Shown here piece by piece: positions 28,364-37,929 of a stretch of DNA of 64,000 nt (its first letter is position 1; every line of letters starts with the position of its first letter). The translations under genes and the position numbers were made by a program. The DNA is from Parasphingorhabdus halotolerans (GTDB taxonomy: Bacteria; Pseudomonadota; Alphaproteobacteria; Sphingomonadales; Sphingomonadaceae): the NCBI RefSeq assembly GCF_012516475.1, contig NZ_CP051217.1, positions 1,364,001-1,428,000 of the forward strand. Reading direction: 5' to 3'. The notes below the pieces were generated by a model that did no database searches, was not told the DNA's origin, and saw nothing but the letters and a program-made list of their open reading frames with translations.

Positions 28364-29935
28364 TCAATTCACGCCCCGATCCTGCCCTTCCCAATACGGT
28401 GCACGCAATTCCCGGCGCAAAATCTTGCCACTGGCGTTTCTGGGCAGTTCCGCGATCACGTCCACCGATTTGGGTACTTTAAACCCCGCAATCCGTTCCC
28501 GCGCCCAGGCGATCACACTCTCGGCGTCGATTTCCTCAACCCCCGGTTTGGGCGAAACAACCGCCTTCACCGCTTCTCCCCATTTCGGATCGGGGATGCC
28601 GATGACGGCGACTTCATTCACCTGGGGATGGCCGAAAATCGCGTTTTCGACTTCTGCCGGATAAACATTTTCACCACCAGAAATGATCATGTCTTTCACG
28701 CGGTCCTTGATGTAAAAATACCCATCCTCATCCATGATCGCTGCATCGCCGGTATAAAGCCAGCCGTCTGCGTCGATGGTCTCGGCGGTTTTCTCCGGGT
28801 TGTTGAAATAGTGCAGCATATTGAGGCCGCTGCGCGTCGCGATTTCGCCAATCGTACCGGGCGGAACTTCCTGATGATTTTCGTCAACAATCTTTAATTC
28901 CACACTGGGCAGCGGAATGCCAATGCCGCGCATCCGCTCATTGCCTTCCGGATCATGATCCTCGGGCGGGAGAATACATACGGTGCCGGTCGTTTCGGTC
29001 ATACCATATTGCTGGCAGAACAGGGCGTTGGGCATGGTTTTTATGCATTGCCGCAGCAGTTCCAGCGGGATTGGCGCGGCGCCATATGTAACCGACCGCA
29101 GTTTGCTGAAATCGGTTTCCTGCGCGCGCGGGACACTGACGAGCATCTGAAGCGCTGTGGGTACGAGGAAAAACTGGTTGAGGCCCTTGTCGATGCAGTC
29201 CAGCACGGCATCCGGAGTAAATTCGGGAATCACCATCATCGTCGCACCGTTATACATCGCAATTGGACCAATTCCAGATCCTGCAATATGCGCGCAGGGC
29301 ATCACCGCCAGCGTACTATCACCCGATTTGAGATCAATCCACGCATGGTCGGGATGATCCTCCACCAGCGGGCGCAGCTTGAACAGATTGTCACTGGATA
29401 GCACCGCGCCCTTGGGGTTGCCGGTGGTGCCCGATGTGTAAAGCTGTAACACACCCTCGGCGGAATCTGTTTCCGAAAGCTCACCCGGCGCAGTTTCATC
29501 GCGCCAATCGGCCAGCGATTGCAGGCCATCCACAGCTTCAGTGCAGAGGATTTGCTGCGTCCCTGCCTCTGCGGCAGCCTGCTTGGCTACGCTGGCAAAT
29601 CCGGGCTCGCAGATCAGTAGCGGTGCCTGTGTGTCTTTCAGCACATAAGCAACTTCAGGAGCCGCCAGCCGCCATCCGATCGGCGCAATCACCATGCCGG
29701 CGCGGCTCGCAGCGGCGAACAGGGTGAAATAAAGTCCGCTGTTCTTGCCCAGCCAGCAAATCCGGTCACCTTTTTTGAAACCCGCGCCGGTTAAAGCGCG
29801 TGCATAGTCGGTCGCCGCCTTGTCCAGTTCAGCATAGCTAAGCTGGCCAGAAGGACAGTCTATCGCCATATTATCCGGTGTTTTGGCGGCCCAGTGGGCG
29901 ATGGATGAACCCATGCATCTGCGTGTTTCGGTCAT
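28364..29935 (-). CDS. AMP-forming acyl-CoA synthetase (long/medium-chain type)
   Basis: 523 residues from the ATG at 29935. The adenylation superfamily motifs are in order: P-loop-like LYTSGTTGNPKGAV near 170, QQYGMTETTGT near 310, the YTGDAAIMDEDGYFYIKDR hinge near 400, and the C-terminal lysine region ELPRNASGKILRREL. It activates a carboxylic acid with ATP and joins it to CoA; chain length cannot be told. It is convergent with copB. The methyltransferase gene upstream is 72 bases away on the same strand, possibly one unit. Confidence 0.92.
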   Translation of the reverse strand: MTETRRCMGSSIAHWAAKTPDNMAIDCPSGQLSYAELDKAATDYARALTGAGFKKGDRICWLGKNSGLYFTLFAAASRAGMVIAPIGWRLAAPEVAYVLKDTQAPLLICEPGFASVAKQAAAEAGTQQILCTEAVDGLQSLADWRDETAPGELSETDSAEGVLQLYTSGTTGNPKGAVLSSDNLFKLRPLVEDHPDHAWIDLKSGDSTLAVMPCAHIAGSGIGPIAMYNGATMMVIPEFTPDAVLDCIDKGLNQFFLVPTALQMLVSVPRAQETDFSKLRSVTYGAAPIPLELLRQCIKTMPNALFCQQYGMTETTGTVCILPPEDHDPEGNERMRGIGIPLPSVELKIVDENHQEVPPGTIGEIATRSGLNMLHYFNNPEKTAETIDADGWLYTGDAAIMDEDGYFYIKDRVKDMIISGGENVYPAEVENAIFGHPQVNEVAVIGIPDPKWGEAVKAVVSPKPGVEEIDAESVIAWARERIAGFKVPKSVDVIAELPRNASGKILRRELRAPYWEGQDRGVN

Positions 29936-30007
29936 CGTTGCGAATCCTCTCTTTTCTTTAAACACTGGACTAAGAGGATGCTCAGGCAGGCGCAAGTGCG
30001 TTCAGAA

Positions 30008-30658
30008 TCATGCCTTCCGGTAAACAAGCGAGATATTATTCGCGGGCATTTCAATCAGGCTCTCGCGTTCAAAATCTGTCTTGGCTGCCAGCTTATCCAT
30101 ATCCGCGACATCGCGAATTCCCCATTGCAGATTGCGGCTTTTAAGACTGCGCTCAAACTCAAGGTTACCTTGCGCAGGTTCAACCTCGTCCCGAAAGTAG
30201 GGGCCATAAAGATAGAAGAGTGCGCCGGGTTCGAGCAGTTTGGCTGCATGGTTGAACAGTCCGATAGCAGCTTCCCACGGCGCGATATGGATCATGTTGA
30301 TGCACAATATGGCGGCGGGGCTATCGACATTCCAATCTCTCGCTAAGGCGTTCAGTTGCAGCGGAGGTAAAAGATTGTCCACCTCTGCCCGCTTGGTCCA
30401 AGACGCAATAGACCGGCAGCAGTCCGGATCGGGATCGCTGGGTTGAAACGTCAGATGTGGAAATTTCTCACCAAAATAGACCGCATGTTCGCCTGTACCG
30501 CTGGCGACTTCCAGCACCGTTCCATTGCCGGGAAGTACATCCGCGAGAACCGCTACAATAGCGTCACGATTGCGCAATGTGGCGGGCGCGTGTTTTTCGT
30601 CTTCGGGGCGCGTTTCGGCGGTGAGCCATCGCTTTGAGTCATTCATGGATGCCGCCAT
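30008..30658 (-). CDS. DUF938 SAM-dependent methyltransferase
   Basis: About 216 residues. The class I motif I VLEVASGTGEHAVYFGEKFP lies near residue 50, and the DUF938 signature ILCINMIHIAPWEAA near 110 is followed by LYLYGPY-like YLYGPYFRDE. The substrate is unknown for the family. Start choice is open: ATG at 30658, ATG at 30646, or the TTG at 30664; none has a strong ribosome site. The gene is divergent from the ICMT-like gene starting at 30694, so their 5' ends are only about 35-48 bases apart. Confidence 0.85.
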   Translation of the reverse strand: MAASMNDSKRWLTAETRPEDEKHAPATLRNRDAIVAVLADVLPGNGTVLEVASGTGEHAVYFGEKFPHLTFQPSDPDPDCCRSIASWTKRAEVDNLLPPLQLNALARDWNVDSPAAILCINMIHIAPWEAAIGLFNHAAKLLEPGALFYLYGPYFRDEVEPAQGNLEFERSLKSRNLQWGIRDVADMDKLAAKTDFERESLIEMPANNISLVYRKA

Positions 30659-30693
30659 AGTCAATCCGGTCTTTTTTGGCTATAAAGACTATC

Positions 30694-31164
30694 ATGAGCG
30701 ATATCCCTCCACCTGCAGTGAAATTTCCACCACCGCTGTTATATTTGGGAGCGATCCTGTTTGGCTGGCTGCTTGATTATCTGTTACCGATCCCTGCAAT
30801 TTCTCTTTCGGATGATATATTGCGACTGCTCGGCGCCGTCCTATTGCTGGCTGGCATCGCAGTGAATATTGGCGGCGTGATGCAGTTCAAGAAGCAAAAG
30901 GAGAATGTGATTCCCTGGACCGGCAGCGAAAAGATGATCGCCGAAGGCATCTATAAAATTACGCGCAACCCGATGTATCTGGGTATGACGCTGATTGTAA
31001 TCGCAGTTGGTCTTTTTTTTGGCAATTATGCGGTTATGGGCTTGGGTCTTGTCGCGGCGATTATCATCGACCGGCTGGTTATCACCCGCGAAGAGGCTTA
31101 TCTGGAAGCCCGCTTTGGTCAGTCCTATGCGGACTACAAAACTCTGGTGCGCCGCTGGATTTAA
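30694..31164 (+). CDS. Isoprenylcysteine carboxyl methyltransferase-like membrane protein
   Basis: 156 residues from the ATG at 30694. Four hydrophobic helices and the family signature ITRNPMYLGM near residue 92 are followed by EEAYLEARFGQSYADYKTLVRRW. These match the ICMT/PEMT-like group, in which a C-terminal helical hairpin binds SAM. Bacterial members methylate unknown small or lipid substrates. It overlaps the stop of the convergent symporter gene by four bases (31161-31164). Confidence 0.85.
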   Translation: MSDIPPPAVKFPPPLLYLGAILFGWLLDYLLPIPAISLSDDILRLLGAVLLLAGIAVNIGGVMQFKKQKENVIPWTGSEKMIAEGIYKITRNPMYLGMTLIVIAVGLFFGNYAVMGLGLVAAIIIDRLVITREEAYLEARFGQSYADYKTLVRRWI

Positions 31165-32138
31165 TCAGCTTTCTGTGCGAGTTGTCGCCGCCAGATTGCA
31201 GCAAGAAAGCTGCCTATTACGACATGGTACACCGCGGATATTGCACTCGGCACAGGAGCCAACGCCGCTTGCATCGGGGTGGCAAATTGCGCAGCAAAGG
31301 CAGGTGTAGAGGCCAGGCTGGAGCCAAGTCCGCTATTTTGCATGCCAACCTCAATGCTGATCGTTCGGCGTTCGTCGATACCAAAACCCAACGCCTTGGT
31401 GATGAGATAGCCCAGCCCGAAGCCGAAGACGTGGAGCAACAGAACCGCCAGCATCAACGCGCCAAAATGCTCCTCGATCAACACCTTGCTATTGGCAATA
31501 ATCCCTCCCACAATCAGCACAATGACGATCACTGAAGCCAACGGGGAGATGATGGATATTTTCTCTGTAGCTATTGGGAAATAGCGGTTGAGCAGCACCC
31601 CGACGACCACTGGCAACAATACGATCGAGACCATATTTATGAACAGATTCCACTGGTCGATCTCGACATATTTGCCGGCCAGCCAGCCTGTGAGCAGCGG
31701 TGTCGCCACGACTGCGATCAAGGTCGAAGCCATGGTCATTGTAACCGATAGCGCAAGATTGGCATTGGCGAGATAGGCGACGACATTGGAGGCTGTTCCA
31801 CCGGGACAGCAAGAAACCAGGATCAAGCCAACCGCCACCCCGGCTTCGAGACCGAAGGCCATGGCTATCGCAATGCCGGCCAGTGGCATGATGGTGAATT
31901 GCAGGATCACCCCTGCCCCGACGCATTTCGGGATTTTGGCGATCCGCTTGAAATCATCAAATGACAGCGTCAATCCCATGCCGAGCATCACGAGGCCGAG
32001 CATCACGCTGACCAGCGGCTGTCCAAAGGGACGGAACCGCCCGTCAACCACCCATAGAAAATGCTCCGGGATAAACCATGCCCAGGCTGTCCCCAAAACT
32101 GTCCACAGGGCAAACAGGTTGGTCAGGCGGTGGATCAT
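31161..32138 (-). CDS. Bile acid:sodium symporter (BASS) family transporter
   Basis: 325 residues from the ATG at 32138 (MIHRLTNLF). The 26-residue extension in the open frame up to 32216 is translated repeat DNA and is rejected. About nine or ten membrane helices are seen, with the BASS signatures LVSCCPGGTASNVVAYLANANLALS and the crossing-helix region EVGMQNSGLGSSLA, where sodium ligands lie in the family. Bacterial members move organic anions such as pantoate or keto acids; this substrate is unknown. It is monocistronic. Confidence 0.88.
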   Translation of the reverse strand: MIHRLTNLFALWTVLGTAWAWFIPEHFLWVVDGRFRPFGQPLVSVMLGLVMLGMGLTLSFDDFKRIAKIPKCVGAGVILQFTIMPLAGIAIAMAFGLEAGVAVGLILVSCCPGGTASNVVAYLANANLALSVTMTMASTLIAVVATPLLTGWLAGKYVEIDQWNLFINMVSIVLLPVVVGVLLNRYFPIATEKISIISPLASVIVIVLIVGGIIANSKVLIEEHFGALMLAVLLLHVFGFGLGYLITKALGFGIDERRTISIEVGMQNSGLGSSLASTPAFAAQFATPMQAALAPVPSAISAVYHVVIGSFLAAIWRRQLAQKAD

Positions 32139-32150
32139 TGCCCGTGTATC

Positions 32151-32232
32151 GTCATTGCCAGGAGCGGAGCGACGCGGCAATCCAGAGTGACCAAGCGACG
32201 CCCTGGATTGCCACATTACGCTCGCAATGACG
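32151..32232. repeat. Palindromic intergenic repeat, family B (copy 3)
   Basis: Arms GTCATTGCCAGGAGCGGAGC / GCGGCAATCCAGAG and CCTGGATTGCC / CTCGCAATGAC around a short centre. It sits 12 bases upstream of the BASS start codon and between that gene and the gcvPB stop, so it forms part of the BASS gene leader. Confidence 0.75.
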
Positions 32233-32249
32233 AGTGATTTCCACGAATC

Positions 32250-33833
32250 TTACTCGGCCGCTTCGGCAAATTCCTCGGCCTCAGTCCACACCAGTATCGG
32301 ATTGCGCGCAGCTTGTGTTTCATCAAGCCGCCTGCGCGGTGCATAATGCGGCGCAGACTTGAGCAACTCATCGCCCGCTTTCGCCCGCTCGGCTACAGAC
32401 CGGAAGGCACCGATAAATTGATCAATCGCCGCCTTGCTCTCGGTCTCTGTCGGCTCGACCAGCATCGCACCATGAACCACCAAAGGGAAATACATGGTCA
32501 TCGGGTGATAGCCTTCGTCAATCATGCCCTTGGCCAGATCAAGCGTGGTCAAGCCGTTGGCAAAACCTTTGTCAGAGAACAAGGCCTCATGCATGCACGG
32601 GCCGGATTTGGCGAACGGCGCATCAAGCACATCTTCCAGGCTGCGGAGAATATAATTGGCATTCAACACAGCATCTTCAGACACCTGTTTCAGTCCATCT
32701 GCCCCATGGCTCAGCATATAGGTGAGCGCGCGCGTGAACATACCCATCTGGCCATGAAAAGCGACCATCCGGCCAAAGCTGCTTTCATGATGATCTTCGG
32801 CCGTTTCCTCTTCGACCAGATGAAATTTTCCATCATTGGTTTGCTCAACAAATGGAAGCGGCGCAAACGGCGCGAGCGCTTCGGAAAACACCACCGGCCC
32901 GGAACCCGGACCCCCGCCACCGTGCGGGGTCGAGAAGGTTTTATGAAGGTTGATATGCATCGCATCAATGCCAAGGTCACCGGGGCGAACGCGGCCGACA
33001 ATCGCGTTGAAATTCGCGCCATCGCAATAGACCAGTCCGCCCGCCGCATGCACCGCATCCGAAATTTCTTTCATGTCGGGCTCGAACAACCCGCAGGTAT
33101 TCGGATTGGTTATCATAACGCCAGCCACGTCAGGGCCGAGCCGCGCCTTGAGCGCAGCCACATCCACGCGACCATCAGCATTCGCGGGAATATCTTCCAC
33201 CTTATAACCAGCAAAAGCGGCGGTGGCCGGGTTGGTTCCGTGTGCGCTTTCGGGAACCAGAATCACCTCTCGCGCATCGCCACGCGCTTCCAGCGCAGAG
33301 CGGATAGCGAGAATACCGCATAATTCCCCATGCGCGCCGGCCTTGGGCGACATCGCGACCGCTGGCATGCCAGTCAGTGTTTTCAACCAGTCTGCCAGTT
33401 GGTAGATCAACTCCAGCGCGCCTTGCACCGTACCGGTAGGCTGGAGCGGATGGATATCGGAAAAGCCTTTCAACCGCGCCATTTTCTCATTGAGTCGCGG
33501 ATTATGCTTCATTGTGCAACTGCCCAGCGGGAAGAAGCCGACATCAATCGCATAATTCTGCCGGCTCAGCCGCGTGTAATGGCGCACGGTTTCGGCCTCG
33601 GAAAGTCCAGGAATGGCAATCGGGTCAGAACGATCCAATCCGCCCAACCGGCTTTCAACGTCCGGAGCGGCTGGCAGATCCACGCCGCTGCGATCCGGCG
33701 ATCCAGTTTCAAAAATCAATGGCTCATCGACCATCAACGCCCGGTTACCGGTATGGGTTTTCACGTCAGTTTGCTGTCCCATGATAATATTCTCTTCCTG
33801 TCTGGTCGGGCGTCCTTCTGCGAGCATGCTCAT
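32250..33833 (-). CDS. gcvPB: Glycine dehydrogenase (decarboxylating) subunit 2
   Basis: 527 residues, the C-terminal half of the split P-protein. The PLP lysine is Lys298 in [16 protein letters not shown], and [13 protein letters not shown] (195-207) is the matching cofactor region. With GcvPA it decarboxylates glycine and passes the aminomethyl group to lipoyl-GcvH. It is last in gcvT-gcvH-gcvPA-gcvPB, and its start overlaps the gcvPA stop in an ATGA (33830-33833), which favours equal synthesis of the two subunits. GGGAGAA precedes that start. Confidence 0.96.
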   Translation of the reverse strand: MSMLAEGRPTRQEENIIMGQQTDVKTHTGNRALMVDEPLIFETGSPDRSGVDLPAAPDVESRLGGLDRSDPIAIPGLSEAETVRHYTRLSRQNYAIDVGFFPLGSCTMKHNPRLNEKMARLKGFSDIHPLQPTGTVQGALELIYQLADWLKTLTGMPAVAMSPKAGAHGELCGILAIRSALEARGDAREVILVPESAHGTNPATAAFAGYKVEDIPANADGRVDVAALKARLGPDVAGVMITNPNTCGLFEPDMKEISDAVHAAGGLVYCDGANFNAIVGRVRPGDLGIDAMHINLHKTFSTPHGGGGPGSGPVVFSEALAPFAPLPFVEQTNDGKFHLVEEETAEDHHESSFGRMVAFHGQMGMFTRALTYMLSHGADGLKQVSEDAVLNANYILRSLEDVLDAPFAKSGPCMHEALFSDKGFANGLTTLDLAKGMIDEGYHPMTMYFPLVVHGAMLVEPTETESKAAIDQFIGAFRSVAERAKAGDELLKSAPHYAPRRRLDETQAARNPILVWTEAEEFAEAAE

Positions 33834-35188
33834 GCCAGTTCTCCCTCAAGCGCCTTGGCCAGCGCTTCAACATCAACGTCACTTACCGTTTCTGTCACTG
33901 CGACAAGGAGACCGTGGGCCAGTTTTTCATGCTCGGGATAAAGCCGTCCCAATGAAACACCGGCGAGTATTTTCTGATCTGCGAGTGTGCGTACAATCGG
34001 TCTGGAATCGCTATCCAGAACAAGCGTGAATTCATTGAAGAAACTATCATTCAATAGCTTTACGCCTTTGATCTTGGTCAACCTCTCAGCAGCCTGCACC
34101 GCTTTTTTGTGATTAAGCATCGCCAGTTCGCGCAGGCCTTTTTCACCCAGCAAAGTCATGTGCGCAGTAAACGCCAGAGCGCAAAGCCCGCTATTGGTGC
34201 AGATGTTAGAAGTCGCCTTTTCGCGGCGGATATGCTGTTCGCGGGTGGAGAGCGTCAGGACGAAACCACGCTTGCCTTCGGAGTCAACCGTCTCGCCGCA
34301 GAGCCGCCCGGGCATCTGGCGGACATATTTTTGCTTGCAACCAAATAGGCCAACATAAGGCCCGCCAAATTGCAATCCGACACCGAGCGACTGACCCTCG
34401 CCGACAACAATATCTGCGCCCATTTCACCGGGAGATTTGATCGCTCCGAGCGCCACCGGTTCTGTCACAACCGCGATCAGCAGAGCTTTATGGGCATGGG
34501 CTTTTTCGGCTATCGCCGACAGATCGTCAATCCGTCCCAATATGTCGGGATATTGCACGATAACACAGCTCGTATCATCATCGATCTGATCGAGCAGATG
34601 CGTTCCATCCGTAGCCGTTTCCAATGTCGGCGCGGCATAAACCAACTGATCCTTGGTAAACCGCGCCATGGTTTTCGCGACTGAAACATAATGCGGGTGC
34701 AGGCCGGAGGATAATAGCGCCTTACCCCGCTTGGTTATGCGCCGCGCCATGGTGATGGCTTCCCAGCATGCGGTGGAGCCGTCATACATGGACGCATTGG
34801 CAACATCGACGCCGAATAACCGCGCGACCTGTGTCTGGAATTCGAACAGAGTCTGCAGCGTTCCCTGAGCAATTTCCGGTTGGTATGGCGTATAGGCGGT
34901 CAAAAATTCACCGCGCTGGATGATATGGTCGACACTGGCCGGTACATGATGGCGATAAGCCCCCGCCCCAAGGAAAAACGGCATATCGCCCGCTGCATGA
35001 TTTTTCTTGGCCAGCGCTTTCATATGCGCCTCGACCGCCATCTCGCCAGCGTGCATCGGCAGGTCATGGATCGGCCCGGTAAGCCGCGCTTCCTGAGGTA
35101 CATCGACGAATAAATCGTCAATCGATGACGCACCCACTTTGGCCAGCATGGCTTCGCGATCATCAGCGGTGAGAGGTAGATAACGCAT
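33830..35188 (-). CDS. gcvPA: Glycine dehydrogenase (decarboxylating) subunit 1
   Basis: A 452-residue N-terminal half of the split P-protein. Typical elements are the N-terminal [33 protein letters not shown] near 72, [23 protein letters not shown], and [18 protein letters not shown] near 335. It lacks the PLP lysine, as expected for this subunit. It pairs with GcvPB, translationally coupled downstream. The 91 bases before it hold a worn family A repeat. Confidence 0.96.
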   Translation of the reverse strand: MRYLPLTADDREAMLAKVGASSIDDLFVDVPQEARLTGPIHDLPMHAGEMAVEAHMKALAKKNHAAGDMPFFLGAGAYRHHVPASVDHIIQRGEFLTAYTPYQPEIAQGTLQTLFEFQTQVARLFGVDVANASMYDGSTACWEAITMARRITKRGKALLSSGLHPHYVSVAKTMARFTKDQLVYAAPTLETATDGTHLLDQIDDDTSCVIVQYPDILGRIDDLSAIAEKAHAHKALLIAVVTEPVALGAIKSPGEMGADIVVGEGQSLGVGLQFGGPYVGLFGCKQKYVRQMPGRLCGETVDSEGKRGFVLTLSTREQHIRREKATSNICTNSGLCALAFTAHMTLLGEKGLRELAMLNHKKAVQAAERLTKIKGVKLLNDSFFNEFTLVLDSDSRPIVRTLADQKILAGVSLGRLYPEHEKLAHGLLVAVTETVSDVDVEALAKALEGELA

Positions 35189-35199
35189 ATTCTAAAACT

Positions 35200-35270
35200 C
35201 CGTTCGCCTCGCGCATGGTCGAGAGGCAATATATGCAATCCGTGTCTCGACTTCGCTCGACACGAACGAC
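35200..35270. repeat. Degenerate family A palindrome between gcvH and gcvPA
   Basis: CCGTTCGCCTCGCGCATGGTCGAG and CTCGACTTCGCTCGACACGAAC form an imperfect inverted repeat related to the family A ends. It lies within the operon, 11 bases upstream of the gcvPA start codon. Confidence 0.5.
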
Positions 35271-35279
35271 GTTGCTGTC

Positions 35280-35651
35280 TTACAAATTATCGACAAACGC
35301 CTTATAGGCTTTTGCGTCCATCAGATCGTCGAGTTCATCCTTGTCCGAGAGGGTAAGCCGGAAAAACCAGCCATCTTCTTCAGCCGATGAATTAACCAGG
35401 CCCGGCTCGTCTTCGAGCGCCTCATTCACTTCGATCACTTCACCGGATACGGCGGCGTACACATCCGACGCAGCCTTGACCGATTCCACGACGGCCGCAT
35501 CATCGCCCTGCTCCAGCTCTGTGCCGACTTCCGGCGTTTCAACGAACACAATGTCGCCCAGCTGCTCCTGCGCATAGTCGGTAATTCCAACGGTCGCAGT
35601 GTCCCCTTCGACATCGACCCATTCATGTTCCTCGGTAAAATATCGGCTCAT
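35280..35651 (-). CDS. gcvH: Glycine cleavage system H protein
   Basis: 123 residues from the ATG at 35651; the longer frame overlaps gcvT and is not needed. The lipoyl-carrier motif [19 protein letters not shown] has the lipoylated lysine at residue 59. N-terminal [27 protein letters not shown] is characteristic. It shuttles the aminomethyl intermediate between P, T and L proteins. It begins 25 bases after the gcvT stop. Very acidic, as in other H proteins. Confidence 0.96.
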   Translation of the reverse strand: MSRYFTEEHEWVDVEGDTATVGITDYAQEQLGDIVFVETPEVGTELEQGDDAAVVESVKAASDVYAAVSGEVIEVNEALEDEPGLVNSSAEEDGWFFRLTLSDKDELDDLMDAKAYKAFVDNL

Positions 35652-35676
35652 AGTCTCGTCCTCTTCTCGTGAAATC

Positions 35677-36819
35677 TCATAGTTTTGGTTTGCGGTGATA
35701 GTTATGCGGCACAAAGGGCATATCGGCGACGGTGCAAGCGATTTGCTTGCCGCGCTGTTCGACGGTGATCGGGGTCGAAGGTTGCGAAAGTGCCGCGGGG
35801 ACGTACGCCATGGCTATCGGACGCTGCAGACTCGGCGCAAAACCACCGCTCGTGACGTGGCCAATGGTTGCGCCCGTGTCGTCCACAACTGACGCACCCT
35901 CCCTTACCGGCTGACGGCCATCGACAAATAGCCCAACGCGTTTGGTTTCGGCCTTGTCGGGATATTGCGCCAGCACCCGCTCGGCTCCGGCAAAATTGCC
36001 TTCTTCCCGGCGGGCCTTGGAAAGCGCAAAATTGAGGTTTGCTTCAACTGGCAAAACCTCAGGCGACATATCATGGCCATAGAGTGGCAATCCCGCTTCT
36101 AGCCGCAAGCTGTCGCGTGCACCTAGCCCGATCGGCCTTACTTCTTCCAAATCCGTCAGAGCCACCGCCAGCGCCACGGCGTGTTCGGACGGAACACTGA
36201 TTTCAAACCCGTCTTCGCCGGTATAGCCTGATCGGCTGATCCCGAGCGGGATATCATTCCAGAGAAATGGGCCTGCTTCCATGAAGTAAAGATCGGTTGG
36301 GACTGGCCACCCGTCCTGCAACGGCTGAATGTTCAGTTTCGCCAAGGCATTGCCAGCTTTCGGGCCCTGAAGTGCCAGCAAGGCTGCGTCTTCCATATGG
36401 TTCAGCGTGATATATTCGGGCAATTGTTCGCGCAAATAGGCGATATCGTCATGCTTGGTCGCACCATTGACCACCAGATAGAGATTATGCCCCGTATTGG
36501 TAACCATCAGATCATCCAATATCCCGCCATCCTGAGCCAGCAGCAACGTATATCGGATTTTCCCGGCACCCAAAGCCGACAGGTTGCCCGGCGTGATCGC
36601 CTCCAACGCATCGCCAGCGCCTTTGCCAATCAGCTGCAACTGGCCCATATGCGACACATCGAACAATCCCGCCTCGGTGCGCGTCCAGATATGCTCGGCC
36701 ATCACGCCTTCATATTGCACAGGCATTTCATAGCCAGCAAAAGGCACCATCCTCGCGCCCAAACTGCGGTGCCAGTCACCGAGTGGCAGTTGTTTCAGAT
36801 TTTCGCTATTTTCACTCAT
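35677..36819 (-). CDS. gcvT: Glycine cleavage system T protein (aminomethyltransferase)
   Basis: 380 residues. N-terminal [23 protein letters not shown] and LFDVSHMGQ, the folate-site [13 protein letters not shown], and the [19 protein letters not shown] region are all present. It moves the methylene group from the H protein to tetrahydrofolate and frees ammonia. It is first gene of the operon and directly follows the glycine riboswitch, with about 54 bases between the last aptamer segment and the ATG. Confidence 0.96.
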   Translation of the reverse strand: MSENSENLKQLPLGDWHRSLGARMVPFAGYEMPVQYEGVMAEHIWTRTEAGLFDVSHMGQLQLIGKGAGDALEAITPGNLSALGAGKIRYTLLLAQDGGILDDLMVTNTGHNLYLVVNGATKHDDIAYLREQLPEYITLNHMEDAALLALQGPKAGNALAKLNIQPLQDGWPVPTDLYFMEAGPFLWNDIPLGISRSGYTGEDGFEISVPSEHAVALAVALTDLEEVRPIGLGARDSLRLEAGLPLYGHDMSPEVLPVEANLNFALSKARREEGNFAGAERVLAQYPDKAETKRVGLFVDGRQPVREGASVVDDTGATIGHVTSGGFAPSLQRPIAMAYVPAALSQPSTPITVEQRGKQIACTVADMPFVPHNYHRKPKL

Positions 36820-36872
36820 GTAGATTCCGCTCAGATAAAAGACAGCTCACAGAAAAGCCCTGCAAAACTGCC

Positions 36873-37166
36873 CCCTCTGTCACGGAACCTGAGAGTTTCA
36901 TGGCCTTTTTACTCCGATTTCCGCTCACACTGAGCTTGTCGAAGTACGTCTTTCAATCATCCTTCGACAAGCTCAGGACGAACGGCGGACGTTCATGCCG
37001 GATCTAATCCAGCGCCATTTACCCCTTCGGTGGCCCACCATCGCTTAAGTTGTGGCGGACTCTTTCCAGAGTGCTTGTAAGACTTATGCGGTTCAGGTGC
37101 CTGAGAGTTTCCGGGGCGGTTGCTCCTTCGGCGGCTGGTATATTCAAGGAGTCAGCTCTCTCCCGC
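36873..37166 (-). promoter_or_regulatory. Tandem glycine riboswitch upstream of gcvT, second aptamer carrying a repeat insertion
   Basis: Read on the minus strand, aptamer 1 (37166-37096) has GCGGGAGAGAGC, CCGCCGAAGGAGCAACC and GGAAACTCTCAGGCACC. Aptamer 2 (37073 to about 36873) has CACTCTGGAAAGAG, GGCCACCGAAGGGGTAAATGG and CATGAAACTCTCAGG, then GACAGAGG. These are the conserved blocks of gcvT-type glycine aptamers in the right order. In aptamer 2 the GGGGTAA and AAACTCTCAGG blocks are about 110 bases apart instead of a few tens. The extra DNA is a family A palindrome (36922-36988). ATGGC and GCCAT at the base can still pair, so the insert should sit in the P3b arm. In this family glycine binding usually turns gcv expression on. 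Confidence 0.9.
36922..36988. repeat. Palindromic repeat, family A, inside the glycine riboswitch
   Basis: Perfect 15-base arms CTGAGCTTGTCGAAG (36930-36944) and CTTCGACAAGCTCAG (36962-36976) around a 17-base loop, with outer family A flanks CCGCTCACA and GGACGAACGGCGG. It lies within the second glycine aptamer. Confidence 0.85.
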
Positions 37167-37200
37167 ACAGCCTCGCGACTGTTGCCAGCCAAAAGCAGAG

Positions 37201-37929
37201 TTAGAAGTGGCTTAGGGCCGCGGTTAAGTCAATGATTCTATGCGGTGGGTCTATTTTTTCTCTGGTCTCATTTGCAAGCTCCCATAGTCCATCATTCTCG
37301 TGGATATATTGGCCGGGATCGCCATGTCCCAGCAATGCCACCATGGCTCTGGCCACATCCTTTGCGTCAATCGAGCGATAGCGCCGCAACGACCCTTGCA
37401 GCAGCATATCCATCAGCGGGCTTGCAATAATTGCCAAGCTCTCGCCAAGACGCGGATCATTGGTTCGTTCCCCGCGCAGCAGGCCGGGACGGGTTATGTC
37501 CAACCGGTCAAAATTCTGCGCGCGCAGTGCATCCTCGGCCTGACCTTTGACTTTCAGGTAAAAGCTTGAGGCGCTAGAATTGGCCATGGTTGACGATACT
37601 GACAGAAAATGTCTTGTACCAGCCGCTTTTGCAGCTTCTGCAACTGCCGTCACCAGATCGCGGTCAATCGCCGCAAAGGCTTCCTTTGAACCGGCTTTTT
37701 TCATTGTAGAACCAAGGCATGAGATTGTTACATCCGGTTTTACAGACGTGATGATTTCTGGCCAATTCGCATTATCGGCAACATGCTGTTTCGCCTCTCC
37801 AGTCTCTCCTGAAAAATCCCGCCGCATCAGGAGATGCAGGTTCTTGTCTCGGCCACCCGTAATCAACTGGCGCACGACATGCCCGCCAATCAATCCGGTC
37901 GCGCCGACTATCAATATTTTGTCATCCAT
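37201..37929 (-). CDS. NAD(P)-binding Rossmann-fold protein (atypical SDR)
   Basis: 242 residues from the ATG at 37929, overlapping the stop of the dGTPase gene by eight bases. The N-terminal [14 protein letters not shown] is the NAD(P) motif. The rest ([60 protein letters not shown]) follows the NAD-dependent epimerase/NmrA-like layout, with a YLKVK motif in place of the usual YxxxK. Function unknown; homologues are annotated as putative reductases. It is the last gene of the unit starting at the SPOR gene; the riboswitch begins 35 bases downstream. Confidence 0.8.
   Translation of the reverse strand: MDDKILIVGATGLIGGHVVRQLITGGRDKNLHLLMRRDFSGETGEAKQHVADNANWPEIITSVKPDVTISCLGSTMKKAGSKEAFAAIDRDLVTAVAEAAKAAGTRHFLSVSSTMANSSASSFYLKVKGQAEDALRAQNFDRLDITRPGLLRGERTNDPRLGESLAIIASPLMDMLLQGSLRRYRSIDAKDVARAMVALLGHGDPGQYIHENDGLWELANETREKIDPPHRIIDLTAALSHF

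Noticed and set aside
32139-32216. 26-residue N-terminal extension of the BASS transporter
   Set aside because: It is encoded by the family B palindrome; MIHRLTNLF at 32138 is the natural start.
32313-33323. 336-codon plus-strand open frame
   Set aside because: Antisense to gcvPB; Arg/His-rich shadow composition and no family motif.
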